DNA from: Armatimonadota bacterium
GTDB lineage: Bacteria; Armatimonadota; Fimbriimonadia; Fimbriimonadales; Fimbriimonadaceae
Direction of reading: 5' to 3'
Length of the DNA stretch: 64,000 nucleotides
Assembly (NCBI GenBank): GCA_016223145.1
Contig: JACRPN010000009.1
Location: 1 to 64,000 of the forward strand
Notes under the pieces: model-generated
Seen by the model: only the letters and a program-made list of their open reading frames with translations
Told to the model about the DNA's origin: nothing
Database searches by the model: none
Position numbers and translations under genes: made by a program
In this document: piece after piece, positions 24,375 through 33,240 of the stretch
How the letters are laid out: each line of letters opens with the position of its first letter
Numbering within the stretch: the first letter of the stretch is position 1

Positions 24375-25547
24375 ATGATCACGATCACGGCCACCCTGCT
24401 CCTCTTGGCTCCGCCCTCGATCACGGTTCGCGTGGTGGGCGAGGGGTACCTGCGCTTCGGGCTCGAAGGGCGCATCGTCTACGCCAAGTCAGCGAGGCTC
24501 GACTTCGTCGAGGGCCGCGTGGTCGGCCCGCGAGGTGCGGCATTGCTGCCCTCCATGTCCGTCGCCAAGGATGCGATCCGGGTGGAGGTGGACCCGGCCG
24601 GAACCGTGACCTTCTACCAGGCTTCCGGTTCGCAGCGCGCAGGCCGAATCACGCTTGCCGGTTTTGCGGACTCCGCCTCGCTCACGCGCCAGGAGCCCTA
24701 CTACATCGCGCAGACCCGTCCGAAGATTGCGTTTCCAGGCGAGGGCGGCCTTGGCTCACTGGAGACCGAGGGCATGGTTCGGGTGGCCGCAGAGCCTTCT
24801 GCCGCCACTTCTATCCAGAGCCCGACGCCAACTCACAGACAGGGCGTGGAGGGGCTTAGGCTCACGATCCCCGCGAGCGTGGAGATCGATGCCAATCGCC
24901 TGAGCCTGGGCGGCCTCGCAAAGATCGAGGGTGGCGACTTGCAGGCCCTGTCCTCAATCGATTTTGGCCCAATGCCCCCCGTTGGCGGTGTGATGCGGCT
25001 TGCCCGCGATCGCGTGGCCGCCAAGCTCAAGGAAGCTGGAATCAAGGCAAGCGACTTCGGACTGGACATGCCCGACAGTGTGGAAGTGCGCCGCAAGGGC
25101 CAGCGCATTGAGCACGTCAAGTTCGTCGAAGAAGCAATCCGCTCAGCGGAAGCGTCCTTCGGCAATCCCGGCGCTTGGGCGAGCCCGGATGCGGGTCCCG
25201 ATTTCATAGGCCCGATCGGCGCTTTCGAGCTCAAAGCCGAATCCATCCGGCCCATTCCGGGCGGCGCGATTGCGACGGTTTCCGTATCCGTTGGCGGCAG
25301 GCGCCTCAACTCGCGAACTGTCAACCTGACGACCAGCCTCCCGCTGGTCGAGGGCGCCAAATCGGGCTCGCCGATCAAGGTTGTGTTTCGCCTCAACGGC
25401 ATCTTGGCCGAAGTCGATGGCAGGGCCAAAGCGTCCGGCTACGTCGGACAGACCATCGAAGTTCTCGTTTCTCTCAATCCCGGCAGCCCGCCGACCAGCC
25501 ATCTGGGAAAGATCGTGGCGCCTGGGAAGGTGGAGGTCAAGCTATGA
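24375..25547 (+). CDS. flgA: FlgA P-ring chaperone with FlgG-like N-terminal domain
   Basis: A 390-residue protein, much longer than ordinary FlgA (about 220). The C-terminal part (from about residue 150) has FlgA/SAF features ending in GSPIKVVF, SGYVGQTIEVLV and LGKIVAPGKVEVKL. Residues about 15-125 instead follow the FlgG/FlgF core in order: VVGEGYLRFGLEGRIVYAKS, EGRVVGPRGAALLPSM, DAIRVEVDPAGTVTFYQ, RAGRITLAGFADSASLTRQE. The rod-type terminal helices are missing. A signal peptide is at residues 1-12 (MITITATLLLLA). FlgA helps assemble the periplasmic FlgI ring. Its stop overlaps the flgH start (ATGA). Confidence 0.85.
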   Translation: MITITATLLLLAPPSITVRVVGEGYLRFGLEGRIVYAKSARLDFVEGRVVGPRGAALLPSMSVAKDAIRVEVDPAGTVTFYQASGSQRAGRITLAGFADSASLTRQEPYYIAQTRPKIAFPGEGGLGSLETEGMVRVAAEPSAATSIQSPTPTHRQGVEGLRLTIPASVEIDANRLSLGGLAKIEGGDLQALSSIDFGPMPPVGGVMRLARDRVAAKLKEAGIKASDFGLDMPDSVEVRRKGQRIEHVKFVEEAIRSAEASFGNPGAWASPDAGPDFIGPIGAFELKAESIRPIPGGAIATVSVSVGGRRLNSRTVNLTTSLPLVEGAKSGSPIKVVFRLNGILAEVDGRAKASGYVGQTIEVLVSLNPGSPPTSHLGKIVAPGKVEVKL

Positions 25548-26134
25548 AAAGACCCTCTTTGCTCTTGATTATCGCCGTGTCGGCGTGCGCACACGCGCAA
25601 TCGACCGACCTCAACCCAGGCTCGCTGTGGCCGACGAAATACGTGAACCCGCTTCTGGACCGTACCGCAAGGACGGAGGGAGACATCATCACGATCCTCA
25701 TCAGCGAGTCGTCGGTCGCCTCCTATGCGGCCTCGACCAAGGCCGAGAAGGGAGACTCCACGGAGGTGGACCAGCCGATCGGAAAGCTGCTCGGCAGCCT
25801 GTTCACTTCCTTCAAGACCGGCGCATCTTCGACCGTGGACGGCAAGGGCGCGACGTCTCAGACCGGGAGACTGGTGGCGCGCATGACGGCTATCGTCAAG
25901 AAGGTCCTTCCCAACGGCAATCTGGTGATCGAGGGCACCCGGTCGGTGCAGATCAACAAGGAAGTCCAGACTTTCCGCGTCAGCGGTGTGATCCGCCGTG
26001 ACGACATCCGCAGCGACAACACCGTGCTCAGCGAGAGCATTGCCGAGGCCGCGATCACGGCTGACGGCAAAGGCATGATCAGCGAGCGCACGCGCAGGGG
26101 CATTCTCACCCGTCTGCTCGACTGGCTGTTTTAG
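25544..26134 (+). CDS. flgH: Flagellar L-ring protein FlgH
   Basis: A 196-residue FlgH: SLWPTKYVNPLLDRTARTEGDIITILISE, RLVARMTAIVKKVLPNGNLVIEGTR, and VSGVIRRDDIRSDNTV are the family blocks. The N terminus (MKRPSLLLIIAVSACAHAQ) has a lipobox-like VSAC, as expected for the outer-membrane lipoprotein that forms the L ring; cleavage at AHA by signal peptidase I is the alternative. ATG 25544 overlaps the flgA stop. Presence of FlgH implies an outer membrane. Confidence 0.94.
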   Translation: MKRPSLLLIIAVSACAHAQSTDLNPGSLWPTKYVNPLLDRTARTEGDIITILISESSVASYAASTKAEKGDSTEVDQPIGKLLGSLFTSFKTGASSTVDGKGATSQTGRLVARMTAIVKKVLPNGNLVIEGTRSVQINKEVQTFRVSGVIRRDDIRSDNTVLSESIAEAAITADGKGMISERTRRGILTRLLDWLF

Positions 26135-26146
26135 GGGTGAACCATC

Positions 26147-27433
26147 ATGAAAGCTCTTTCTCTCATTATCGCTCTCTCCTTTGCTGGGTCCGTTTGCAGC
26201 CAGGGGCCGGCCAACCCGCCCAAATCTCCTGATCAGGCGAAAGCAACGGCCACGAACAAGCCCGGGGGCCCGGCTTCGGCCGATCCAAAAGCTCCTGCAG
26301 ACAAGAATCAAGAAGACCCGCAGGCGGCTTACGATCGCGCGGCGATCAAGGCTTACGAGGACCTGATCAAGAAGATCAAGGCCACCGAAGAGACCGGCAT
26401 CGAGGTGCGCATCAAGGACATCGCGCGCTTCCGGGGTGTGCGTGGCAACCAGCTTCTGGGCTATGGCCTTGTTGTTGGCCTGGACGGTTCGGGCGACACC
26501 AAGAACACGCCGTTTACCCAGACACTCCTCGCCAACGCGATGAAGTTTGCCGGCACGGTCGTGGACCCAACCCAGCTCAAAGTGAAGAACGTCGCCGTGG
26601 TGGCGATCACCGCCGAGCTTCCTGCATTTTCGATGCCCGGCAACACCATCGACGTGACGGTGCAGTCCATCGGCGACGCAAAGAGCCTGCAAGGTGGAAC
26701 GCTGCTTCAAAGCCCGCTCTATGGCGCGGCGAAGGACACGGTCTACGCCGTGGCGCAAGGCGCAGTGAGCATCGGCGGCTTCAACGTCGGCACAGGCGGC
26801 AACACGGTCCAGAAGAACCACACGCTCGTAGGCCGGATCCCTTCTGGCGCGATCGTGGAGAGCATGGTCCAGACGAAGACCGTGTTCGACGGCAAGATGT
26901 TTCTGGAGCTTGACGACGCCGACCTCACGACCGCTCAGCGCATCGTCGAGAAGCTGGCGAAGACGAGCCCCGCGCTTCACGCAACGGCAGTGACCCCTGG
27001 CACGATCCAGCTTGACGTCGCGCCCAACATGTCACCGATCCAACTGATGAGCGAGATCGAGCACGTGAAGGTGTTCGCCGACATCCCTGCCGTCGTGGTC
27101 ATCAACGAGCGCACGGGCACGATCATTGCCGGCGGCAACGTCAAGCTGGGGCCCGCGATGATCGCCAAGGGCAGCTTGAATGTGACGATTTCGACCCAGC
27201 TCGAGATCAGCCAGCCGCTTCCGTTCTCGCGCGGCGAGACCGTTGTGGTTCCGCAGACCCAGGTTCAAGGAGGCGAAGACCTGGCGCAGGTGGCACTGGC
27301 ACCCCCCACGACCACCGTGGCCGATCTTGCGGCGCTTTTCCGAACGCTCAAGCTCTCGGCGACCGACATCATCGCCATCCTTCAGGGCCTGCAGGAGCAG
27401 GGCGCCCTGAAAGCGAGGATCAAGATCCAATGA
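26147..27433 (+). CDS. flgI: Flagellar P-ring protein FlgI
   Basis: A 428-residue FlgI. Signal peptide (MKALSLIIALSFAGSVCSQ), then an unusual charged Pro/Ala/Lys-rich linker of about 60 residues not found in most FlgI proteins, then the family sequence from VRIKDIARFRGVRGNQLLGYGLVVGLDGSGD. DVTVQSIGDAKSLQGGTLLQSPL and the C-terminal LFRTLKLSATDIIAILQGLQEQGAL are diagnostic. It forms the periplasmic ring in the peptidoglycan layer. The stop overlaps flgJ (ATGA). Confidence 0.95.
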   Translation: MKALSLIIALSFAGSVCSQGPANPPKSPDQAKATATNKPGGPASADPKAPADKNQEDPQAAYDRAAIKAYEDLIKKIKATEETGIEVRIKDIARFRGVRGNQLLGYGLVVGLDGSGDTKNTPFTQTLLANAMKFAGTVVDPTQLKVKNVAVVAITAELPAFSMPGNTIDVTVQSIGDAKSLQGGTLLQSPLYGAAKDTVYAVAQGAVSIGGFNVGTGGNTVQKNHTLVGRIPSGAIVESMVQTKTVFDGKMFLELDDADLTTAQRIVEKLAKTSPALHATAVTPGTIQLDVAPNMSPIQLMSEIEHVKVFADIPAVVVINERTGTIIAGGNVKLGPAMIAKGSLNVTISTQLEISQPLPFSRGETVVVPQTQVQGGEDLAQVALAPPTTTVADLAALFRTLKLSATDIIAILQGLQEQGALKARIKIQ

Positions 27434-27771
27434 GCAAGACCGAACTCGCCTCACATGTGGCAGGCACCCTCGCGGCGGGCGCTCCGAAGCTTGAGAAGCT
27501 CAAGAAGGCGTGCCAGGACCTCGAAGCGGTGTTCGTCAAGGACCTGCTGACGATCATGTCCAAGTCCAACCCCAAGTCGCAATTCGGCGATGCCCCGGGG
27601 GCGGAAATCTACGAAGACATGTTCCATCAGGCGGTCGCCGAATCGGCCGCCAAGAAGGGGAGCTTCGGGCTCGGACAGTCTCTGTACCGAACCCTGGCGC
27701 CTTCCGTGCTGCGAGCCGCCTCACAGCCACAAGCAACTTCAGACAAAGCATCCATAGACCTGAAAAGGTAA
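27430..27771 (+). CDS. flgJ: Rod-binding protein, FlgJ N-terminal domain only
   Basis: A 113-residue protein equal to the N-terminal rod-binding domain of FlgJ: KLKKACQDLEAVFVKDLLTIMSKSNP, and YEDMFHQAVAESAAKKGSFGLGQSLY. The C-terminal peptidoglycan hydrolase of proteobacterial FlgJ is absent, as in many non-proteobacterial species; a separate lytic enzyme must open the wall. ATG 27430 overlaps the flgI stop. Confidence 0.9.
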   Translation: MSKTELASHVAGTLAAGAPKLEKLKKACQDLEAVFVKDLLTIMSKSNPKSQFGDAPGAEIYEDMFHQAVAESAAKKGSFGLGQSLYRTLAPSVLRAASQPQATSDKASIDLKR

Positions 27772-27779
27772 CGACCGAC

Positions 27780-28253
27780 ATGAAAACACGAGAACTGCAA
27801 ACCCTTTGGTGGGATTGGCTGGGAACTTCCGAGCGACTGCTTCGGACCCTGCATGAGCAGACAGCCGCTCTCACCCTTCGCGACGTGGCGCGCATTGAGC
27901 GCCTTCAGCCCGATCTGGACAGCTTGCTGGACCAGATGCGACAGACCGATGACCGAGCTGCGGCTTGCGCCCGCAAACTGGCCGAAGACTTGGGCACCGA
28001 GCCCCAGCTTCGAAGTTTGGTGCGAGCCCTGGAACAGGCCGAAGCGCAGCAGGTACAAGCCCTGGCGAACCGAGTAATGGTCACCGCCCGCAACGTTCAG
28101 ACGATCCTCGACCGCAATCGCCAGCTTATCGAAAGCGAACTGGCCTATGTGAACGGAACGCTGACCCTGGTGGCCAAAGTCGCCTCGGAGAACAAGTCTG
28201 CCTACACGCGTCAGCCGATCCGCGCCGCTGTCGTCGTCGACGCCGCCGCCTAA
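27780..28253 (+). CDS. flgN: FlgN-like flagellar export chaperone
   Basis: A 157-residue, mostly helical protein (TLWWDWLGTSERLLRTLHEQTAALTLRDVARIERLQPDL region shown in parts: LLRTLHEQTAAL and LDSLLDQMRQT), ending QTILDRNRQLIESELAYVNGTL. It has the length, coiled-coil nature and position (between flgJ and flgK) of FlgN, the chaperone of the hook-junction proteins FlgK and FlgL. ATG 27780 is 9 nt after the flgJ stop. Sequence identity to known FlgN is low, so the call rests largely on context. Confidence 0.82.
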   Translation: MKTRELQTLWWDWLGTSERLLRTLHEQTAALTLRDVARIERLQPDLDSLLDQMRQTDDRAAACARKLAEDLGTEPQLRSLVRALEQAEAQQVQALANRVMVTARNVQTILDRNRQLIESELAYVNGTLTLVAKVASENKSAYTRQPIRAAVVVDAAA

Positions 28254-28269
28254 TACCCAGGAGCCACCC

Positions 28270-29652
28270 ATGCCCAGTGCATTTCACGGAATAGATTCGA
28301 TCAGCCGGGCTTTGCAGGCCTTCCAAAGGGGCCTTGAGACTGCCGGACATAACCTCTCGAACGTCAACACGAAGGGCTACACGCGACAGGTTGTGGACTA
28401 TGTGCCAACCATGCCGACGACCTTCATGGGAATCCGCAAGATTGCGCTCGGAACGGGCGTCGGTGTCGCCTCGATCACCCGGGCCCGCGACGCGTTCCTT
28501 GCCGATCGCATGGCGCGCGTGCAAGGGGACGCCGGCCACTTCCAGGCCAAAGCCAACTCGCTTGGAATGGTCGAAGAGGTCTTTGGGACGGCCACAGGCA
28601 ACATCCTAGTGACCCGCCTAGGGACCTTCTTCAATGGCTGGTCTTCACTCGCGTCGAATCCCAGCGATGAAACCGCGCGGATGGAAGTGCAAACCTCCGG
28701 CGACGCGCTTGGGGCGGCCGTCCGGCAGAAGTACACGGACCTCAAGGCCGCAAAGGAGAACGTCCATGGACAGGTGGCCCAGACCCTGCAGCGCATTCAG
28801 GAGCTGGCCGACAGCATCGCCGGCCTGAATAAGTCCATTCGAGCGACCTCGGTCGACGGCACTTCGCCCAACGACCTCTTGGATCATCGAGACCTGGTGC
28901 TCTCCGAACTCAGCAGCCTCGTTTCGGTTCAGATCTTCCCGCAGCAGGACGGGTCCGTGTTCGTTCATGCGGGCTCGATGCCCTTGGTGGATTCCGTCGG
29001 TTCCTACAACGTGCCGCAGCAGTACGACGCCGCGAATGGCACTCTGACGGACGGCGTTACAACGTTTCGAGTCCACGGCGGCAAGCTCCAAGGGCTGTTC
29101 GAGAGCTGTACCCAGATCACTTCGTACCAGGGCCAACTCGACGCGTTCGCGATCACACTGCGGGATGAAGTCAACTACTTGCATCAATCCGGCATCGGAG
29201 CGGATGCATCGACCGGAGTCAACTTCTTCAAGCTTCCGTCGTCGCCGGGCCTATCCGCCGCGGAGTCGTTTGACCTAAGCGACGAAGTGCGGGCGAGCAC
29301 GGATGCCATCGCGGCAGGAACTTCCGGAGCTTCGGGTGATGGGAGCCTTGCGCTGGCTCTCTCGCAGCTCCGCGACCAGAGTTTCGTGGCCTTGGGCTCA
29401 AAGACCGCATCGCAGTATTTGACGGCGATGGTCGCCAACGTGGGGCAGCAGGTTTCCTCAGCCGAAGACACCCTGGCGACCTACCAAGCCGTAAAGACCC
29501 AGATCGAGGAACAGATTCAAAGCGTCTCGGGAGTCTCGATCGACGATGAGATGGCGAGCATGGTCCGGCTGCAAAGAAGCTACCAGGCTGCGGCTAAGGC
29601 CCTCTCGGTGTTCAACCAAGTAACCGAAGATTTGATTAACATGGTGCGCTAG
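28270..29652 (+). CDS. flgK: Hook-filament junction protein FlgK (HAP1)
   Basis: A 460-residue FlgK. N terminus: FHGIDSISRALQAFQRGL then GHNLSNVNTKGYTRQVV. A middle LLDHRDLVLSELSSLVSVQ block and C-terminal SVSGVSIDDEMASMVRLQRS and YQAAAKALSVFNQVTEDL are typical. It caps the hook and joins the filament through the type III export system, so no signal peptide is expected. ATG 28270 lies behind CAGGAG. Sixteen nt separate it from flgN. Confidence 0.95.
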   Translation: MPSAFHGIDSISRALQAFQRGLETAGHNLSNVNTKGYTRQVVDYVPTMPTTFMGIRKIALGTGVGVASITRARDAFLADRMARVQGDAGHFQAKANSLGMVEEVFGTATGNILVTRLGTFFNGWSSLASNPSDETARMEVQTSGDALGAAVRQKYTDLKAAKENVHGQVAQTLQRIQELADSIAGLNKSIRATSVDGTSPNDLLDHRDLVLSELSSLVSVQIFPQQDGSVFVHAGSMPLVDSVGSYNVPQQYDAANGTLTDGVTTFRVHGGKLQGLFESCTQITSYQGQLDAFAITLRDEVNYLHQSGIGADASTGVNFFKLPSSPGLSAAESFDLSDEVRASTDAIAAGTSGASGDGSLALALSQLRDQSFVALGSKTASQYLTAMVANVGQQVSSAEDTLATYQAVKTQIEEQIQSVSGVSIDDEMASMVRLQRSYQAAAKALSVFNQVTEDLINMVR

Positions 29653-29678
29653 CTCGCACTTTTGCCAGGGTTTGGATC

Positions 29679-30560
29679 ATGCGTATTAGCACGTCAGGGC
29701 AATATGATGCGGTCGTCCGCGACATGACGCTGGCCCAAGAGCAGATGGTGAAAGCTCAAAGGCAGGTGTCTTCGGGCAAGCGTTTCTCCAGGGTCAGTGA
29801 AGACTGGGTGGCAGCCGCCGAATCCCTCAGCCTTCGTACCGTCAAGGACGCCATCGGCCAGTACCAGACCAACATTGCCGAGGCCAAAACCGACGTCTCG
29901 TTTGCCGAGAGCGCCTTCAGCGACATGGGCGACATCCTCAAGCAAGCCTATACCTTGTCGGTTCAGGCAGCCAACGGGACACTGGATCAATCGGCAAGAG
30001 AGAGCATCGCAACCCAGATCGACCAACTGAAGACTCGGCTTGTGGACTTCGGCAACACACGCGGACCGCACAACGACTACCTCTTCGCAGGGCAGAAGAC
30101 GGACACCAAGCCCTTTGCCGACACCGGCAGCGCCCTCACCTACAGTGGCGACACGGCGACCGTAGACATTGAAATGGCTCCTGGCCAGACGATGGCGAAG
30201 ACCTTCGTGGCGAACCAGATGTTCACAGACGCCTACAATGCGCTGCAGAACTTCAAGACGAACCTTCAATCTGGAAATACCGGCGCGATCTCGGGGATCG
30301 ACATCCAGGCCCTCCAGGATTCTCACAAGGCCTTTCGCACGGCGCAGGCGCAGGCAGGCGTGCGGATCGGCGCCCTCGAGGACATCGATTCCCAGCATGG
30401 CCGGCGGCTCGATGACCTCTCCGCGCGAATCTCCGAAGTGGAAGACGTGGACATGAGCGAGGCCATCGTTCAGTTTCAGCTTTCTCAAACCGCCTACCAG
30501 GCGGCACTTGCGGCTGCCAGCAAGACGTTTGGCCTGAGCCTCGTCGACTTCATCTCCTAA
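29679..30560 (+). CDS. flgL: Hook-filament junction protein FlgL (HAP3)
   Basis: A 293-residue flagellin-related protein. MRISTSGQYDAVVRDMTLAQ and VKAQRQVSSGKRFSRVSEDW form the N-terminal D0/D1 helices, ISEVEDVDMSEAIVQFQLSQ plus YQAALAAASKTFGLSLVDFI the C-terminal one. GPHNDYLFAGQKTDTKPF is characteristic of FlgL. No flagellin (fliC) gene is in the window. The gene follows flgK by 26 nt and precedes fliW by 9 nt. Confidence 0.95.
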   Translation: MRISTSGQYDAVVRDMTLAQEQMVKAQRQVSSGKRFSRVSEDWVAAAESLSLRTVKDAIGQYQTNIAEAKTDVSFAESAFSDMGDILKQAYTLSVQAANGTLDQSARESIATQIDQLKTRLVDFGNTRGPHNDYLFAGQKTDTKPFADTGSALTYSGDTATVDIEMAPGQTMAKTFVANQMFTDAYNALQNFKTNLQSGNTGAISGIDIQALQDSHKAFRTAQAQAGVRIGALEDIDSQHGRRLDDLSARISEVEDVDMSEAIVQFQLSQTAYQAALAAASKTFGLSLVDFIS

Positions 30561-30569
30561 CAACGAACC

Positions 30570-31010
30570 ATGCCAGAAATCACCGAAACTCGCTTTGGAC
30601 GGATCGAATTTCTCGACGAGGATGTCGTGACCTTTGCGGAGGGCCTAGTCGGATTTCCCGACCTGAACACCTTTCTGCTCCTCTCCACCAAAGAGAACAG
30701 CCCGTTTCGTTGGCTGCAAAGCCTCGAAGCGCCTGCGATGGCCTTTCTGGTCGTCGATCCCGAGGGTTTCGTGCCAAACTACGCGCCGCCAATCCCGTTT
30801 GAGGCTGATCCGGAGTCCGTTTTGGTCTATACGACCGCGACGATCCCGCACGGCAAACCGGAGGAGCTGACCCTCAATTTGGCGGGCCCCATCTTTATTG
30901 AGGCGCATTCGCGCCTCGGAAAGCAGTCGGTACTGGATGACGAAGCGTATACTATCAAACACCGCGTCATGGTCCAACCGGAAAGCGCCGAGGAGCGAGC
31001 CGCAGCTTAG
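30570..31010 (+). CDS. fliW: Flagellar assembly factor FliW
   Basis: A 146-residue FliW (ETRFGRIEFLDEDVVTFAEG, LVGFPDLNTFLLL, SPFRWLQSLEAPAMAFLVVDP). FliW binds flagellin and the post-transcriptional regulator CsrA; free FliW sequesters CsrA, which otherwise represses flagellin translation. Its neighbour csrA, 100 nt downstream, completes the partner-switch pair. Confidence 0.95.
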   Translation: MPEITETRFGRIEFLDEDVVTFAEGLVGFPDLNTFLLLSTKENSPFRWLQSLEAPAMAFLVVDPEGFVPNYAPPIPFEADPESVLVYTTATIPHGKPEELTLNLAGPIFIEAHSRLGKQSVLDDEAYTIKHRVMVQPESAEERAAA

Positions 31011-31110
31011 GGCGATTCCATCGCGCTTTGCAGGTTCGAGGTGATCCCCGGCCGCCTGGAATCGGACCTACGACGCCGGGACAACCAGAGGCCACGGAGG
31101 GCGCTGAAGA

Positions 31111-31317
31111 ATGCTCGTATTGACTCGGAAGGTGCACCAGAGCATCGTCATAGGAGACGACATCGAAGTTGTCGTCCTCGAAGTCCGCGGCGAACAGGTG
31201 CGGCTCGGGATCAACGCCCCCAAAACGGTCGCCGTGCATCGCAAAGAGATCTTCGAGCAGATCCAGCACGAAAACGTTGCGGCCTCCGAGTCGCGGCCTG
31301 AGGACGTTCCCGGTTAG
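31111..31317 (+). CDS. csrA: Carbon storage/translation regulator CsrA
   Basis: A 68-residue Csr[21 protein letters not shown] and [22 protein letters not shown] contain the conserved RNA-binding arginines and the GINAPK segment. It binds GGA-containing loops near ribosome sites and is antagonised by FliW. ATG 31111 is preceded by GGAGG. It is the last gene of the flagellar cluster. Confidence 0.96.
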   Translation: MLVLTRKVHQSIVIGDDIEVVVLEVRGEQVRLGINAPKTVAVHRKEIFEQIQHENVAASESRPEDVPG

Positions 31318-31343
31318 TCGCCTGCCGACTGGGACTGGAGCTC

Positions 31344-31787
31344 ATGTCTCGCACTTCCGGCGATCGTATCGAAATGGCAACGTTGGTCCAGGCCTTGGTT
31401 TGCCTTGCCCTTCTCTGGTTTTGGCTCCTCCCACGCCACCACCTGGACGGGAACGCATTCAAGATCCCGGCTCTGATCTGCATCGCCGGACTGGCCTTCA
31501 TCAACCTTCTTCATGCCATCTTCAAGGTGGTCCGTCTTGGGCCGAAGGCTTGGCTGCCTGGATCCATTGTCGCGCCTGTCTTGCACGTCGTTCTGATGGC
31601 TCTCGTCGCGATGCTGGGCACGACGTCGCCCGTGGCGATTCAGCGGCCGGCCGATCCACTCGTGCCGGCGAACCTCTGGCTCGATCCCGCGATTTTGGGT
31701 CAGCTCGCGGCTTTGGAGTCCTTGGCACTGGCGCTGGCCGGAACCTGGGCCAACCGCGGAACGAAGCCCAAGGGCGAGGACCGGTAA
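31344..31787 (+). CDS. Small integral membrane protein, unknown
   Basis: 147 residues with four likely membrane helices: ATLVQALVCLALLWFWLL, IPALICIAGLAFINLLHAIF, APVLHVVLMALVAML and a weaker LGQLAALESLALALAG. No family recognised. It starts 26 nt after csrA and ends 12 nt before ribF, so it is probably read with both. The ATG at 31344 lies near GGAGC. Confidence 0.7.
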   Translation: MSRTSGDRIEMATLVQALVCLALLWFWLLPRHHLDGNAFKIPALICIAGLAFINLLHAIFKVVRLGPKAWLPGSIVAPVLHVVLMALVAMLGTTSPVAIQRPADPLVPANLWLDPAILGQLAALESLALALAGTWANRGTKPKGEDR

Positions 31788-31799
31788 AATCCAGCCTCC

Positions 31800-32723
31800 A
31801 TGCAGATCGTGGTCGGCGCCGACGCCTTTGAGCCCACCTGGCCCTCGAGCGTGGTGTGCATGGGGGTCTTCGACGGGGTGCATCTGGGCCATCAAGAAGT
31901 GATCCGGGCCGCCGTGTCCAGCGCACTCGGCCGGGGGCTGCCGAGCGTTGTGGCCACCTTCGACCGACATCCTGCTTCGGTTCTGCGCCCCGAGAGATGT
32001 CCTCCCGCCATTGCGTCGCTCGACGCCAACCTTCGCTACATCGAGCGCCTCGGAGCAGACGTGGCCTTGGTGATTCCCTTCACGGCGGATTTCAGCAGGA
32101 TCGAGCCGGAGCGGTTCCTTGAGGAAGTGCTCGTCGGCAAGCTGCGTGCGAGCCAGATGGTGGTCGGACATGATTTCGCCTTCGGACACGAGAGGCGTGG
32201 CACCGCCGAGTGGCTCGCCGGCCAAGTGGAGACCCGCATCATCCAGCCCTTTTTGCACGAAGGCATGCGCGTGAGCAGCTCCCACATCCGCGAGCTGATT
32301 GCCGCTGGCGACGTCGAGGCCGCCGGAAGGCTGCTGGGACGGCCGTTTGAGTTGGAGGGAATCGTCGTGGAGGGCGCCAAGGTGGGCAGAACCCTGGGCT
32401 ATCCAACCGCCAACCTCGCCATCGAAAAAAGACAAGCCATCCCGGACGACGGGGCCTATGGGGGTTTTGCCGTGACCCCGTTCGGAGCTTTTCGTGCGGC
32501 GATCAGCATTGGCAACCGGCCGACCTTCAATGGCCAAGCGAGAACCATTGAAGCCTATCTTCTCGACTATCCTGGTGATAGCCTCTACGGGCGCCACGTT
32601 CGCTTCGGATTGCTCTCCAGGCTCCATCCGCAAGTCCGGTTCGAAAGCGTTCAGGGCTTGAAGGCTCAGATCGAAGAGGACGTGGCGCTCGTCCGGGGCT
32701 GGGAGTTGAGCCATGTCCTTTAG
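31800..32723 (+). CDS. ribF: Bifunctional riboflavin kinase/FAD synthetase
   Basis: A 307-residue RibF making FMN and then FAD. The N-terminal FAD synthetase has the nucleotidyl-transferase motif MGVFDGVHLGHQEVI, and VSSSHIRELIAAGD later in it. The C-terminal riboflavin kinase has GYPTANLAI, GNRPTFNG and the acidic EAYLLDY block. ATG 31800 follows the membrane protein by 12 nt. Its end overlaps the next gene by 11 nt. Confidence 0.95.
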   Translation: MQIVVGADAFEPTWPSSVVCMGVFDGVHLGHQEVIRAAVSSALGRGLPSVVATFDRHPASVLRPERCPPAIASLDANLRYIERLGADVALVIPFTADFSRIEPERFLEEVLVGKLRASQMVVGHDFAFGHERRGTAEWLAGQVETRIIQPFLHEGMRVSSSHIRELIAAGDVEAAGRLLGRPFELEGIVVEGAKVGRTLGYPTANLAIEKRQAIPDDGAYGGFAVTPFGAFRAAISIGNRPTFNGQARTIEAYLLDYPGDSLYGRHVRFGLLSRLHPQVRFESVQGLKAQIEEDVALVRGWELSHVL

Positions 32724-33195
32724 GCAGCGGGTGATCGTTTCCGTGGTCTCGGTGGCCGTTCTGGCCATCGCGGGGTTGCTGGTCTTTGGCCGCGAGCCAT
32801 CCGATGAGCAACAGATTCGGGAGGCCTTGCGGGACTCCATTCAGGCTGGGAAGGAGGGCCGCCCCGGTGGGATGTTGGAAATCCTGAGCCGGGACTTCAA
32901 CTACGACGCGATCCCCTATGAGCAGGCCCGCGCGGTGCAGCGATACATCCGGGACGGAAAGCCCGACGTCACCCTCGACAATTGGCGCCCGGAGATCGAC
33001 GGCGACCTGGCGGTCATCAAGACCGCCGCGACGATCAAGGTCGGCATTCCTTTCAACACCACATTTACCTTTCCCGACTGTACGCTGACCTTTCGGAGGG
33101 AGAGGGCCTCGCGGTTTCTGGTGTTTCCAGGCACGAAATGGCGCCTTTGGCGCGCCGACACGAGGAACGCCAACCCCACCGACCTGATCCCCTAA
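32713..33195 (+). CDS. Membrane-anchored hypothetical protein
   Basis: 160 residues. A single N-terminal membrane helix (VIVSVVSVAVLAIAGLLVFG) is followed by a soluble domain of about 135 residues beginning SDEQQIREALRDSIQAGKEG and containing TAATIKVGIPFNTTFTFPDC. The layout recalls NTF2/SnoaL-like lipid-side domains, but this is only a resemblance. The start overlaps the ribF end, which suggests translational coupling. Confidence 0.75.
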   Translation: MSFRQRVIVSVVSVAVLAIAGLLVFGREPSDEQQIREALRDSIQAGKEGRPGGMLEILSRDFNYDAIPYEQARAVQRYIRDGKPDVTLDNWRPEIDGDLAVIKTAATIKVGIPFNTTFTFPDCTLTFRRERASRFLVFPGTKWRLWRADTRNANPTDLIP

Positions 33196-33240
33196 GCACT
33201 AACAGGGCCTCCGGCAAGAATCTTCACCCCTGAGTATTCT

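Noticed and set aside
25439-26980. 513-residue minus-strand ORF
   Set aside because: Antisense of flgA, flgH and flgI; high-GC third-position shadow.
31314-32840. 508-residue minus-strand ORF
   Set aside because: Antisense of the membrane protein and ribF; composition typical of a shadow.
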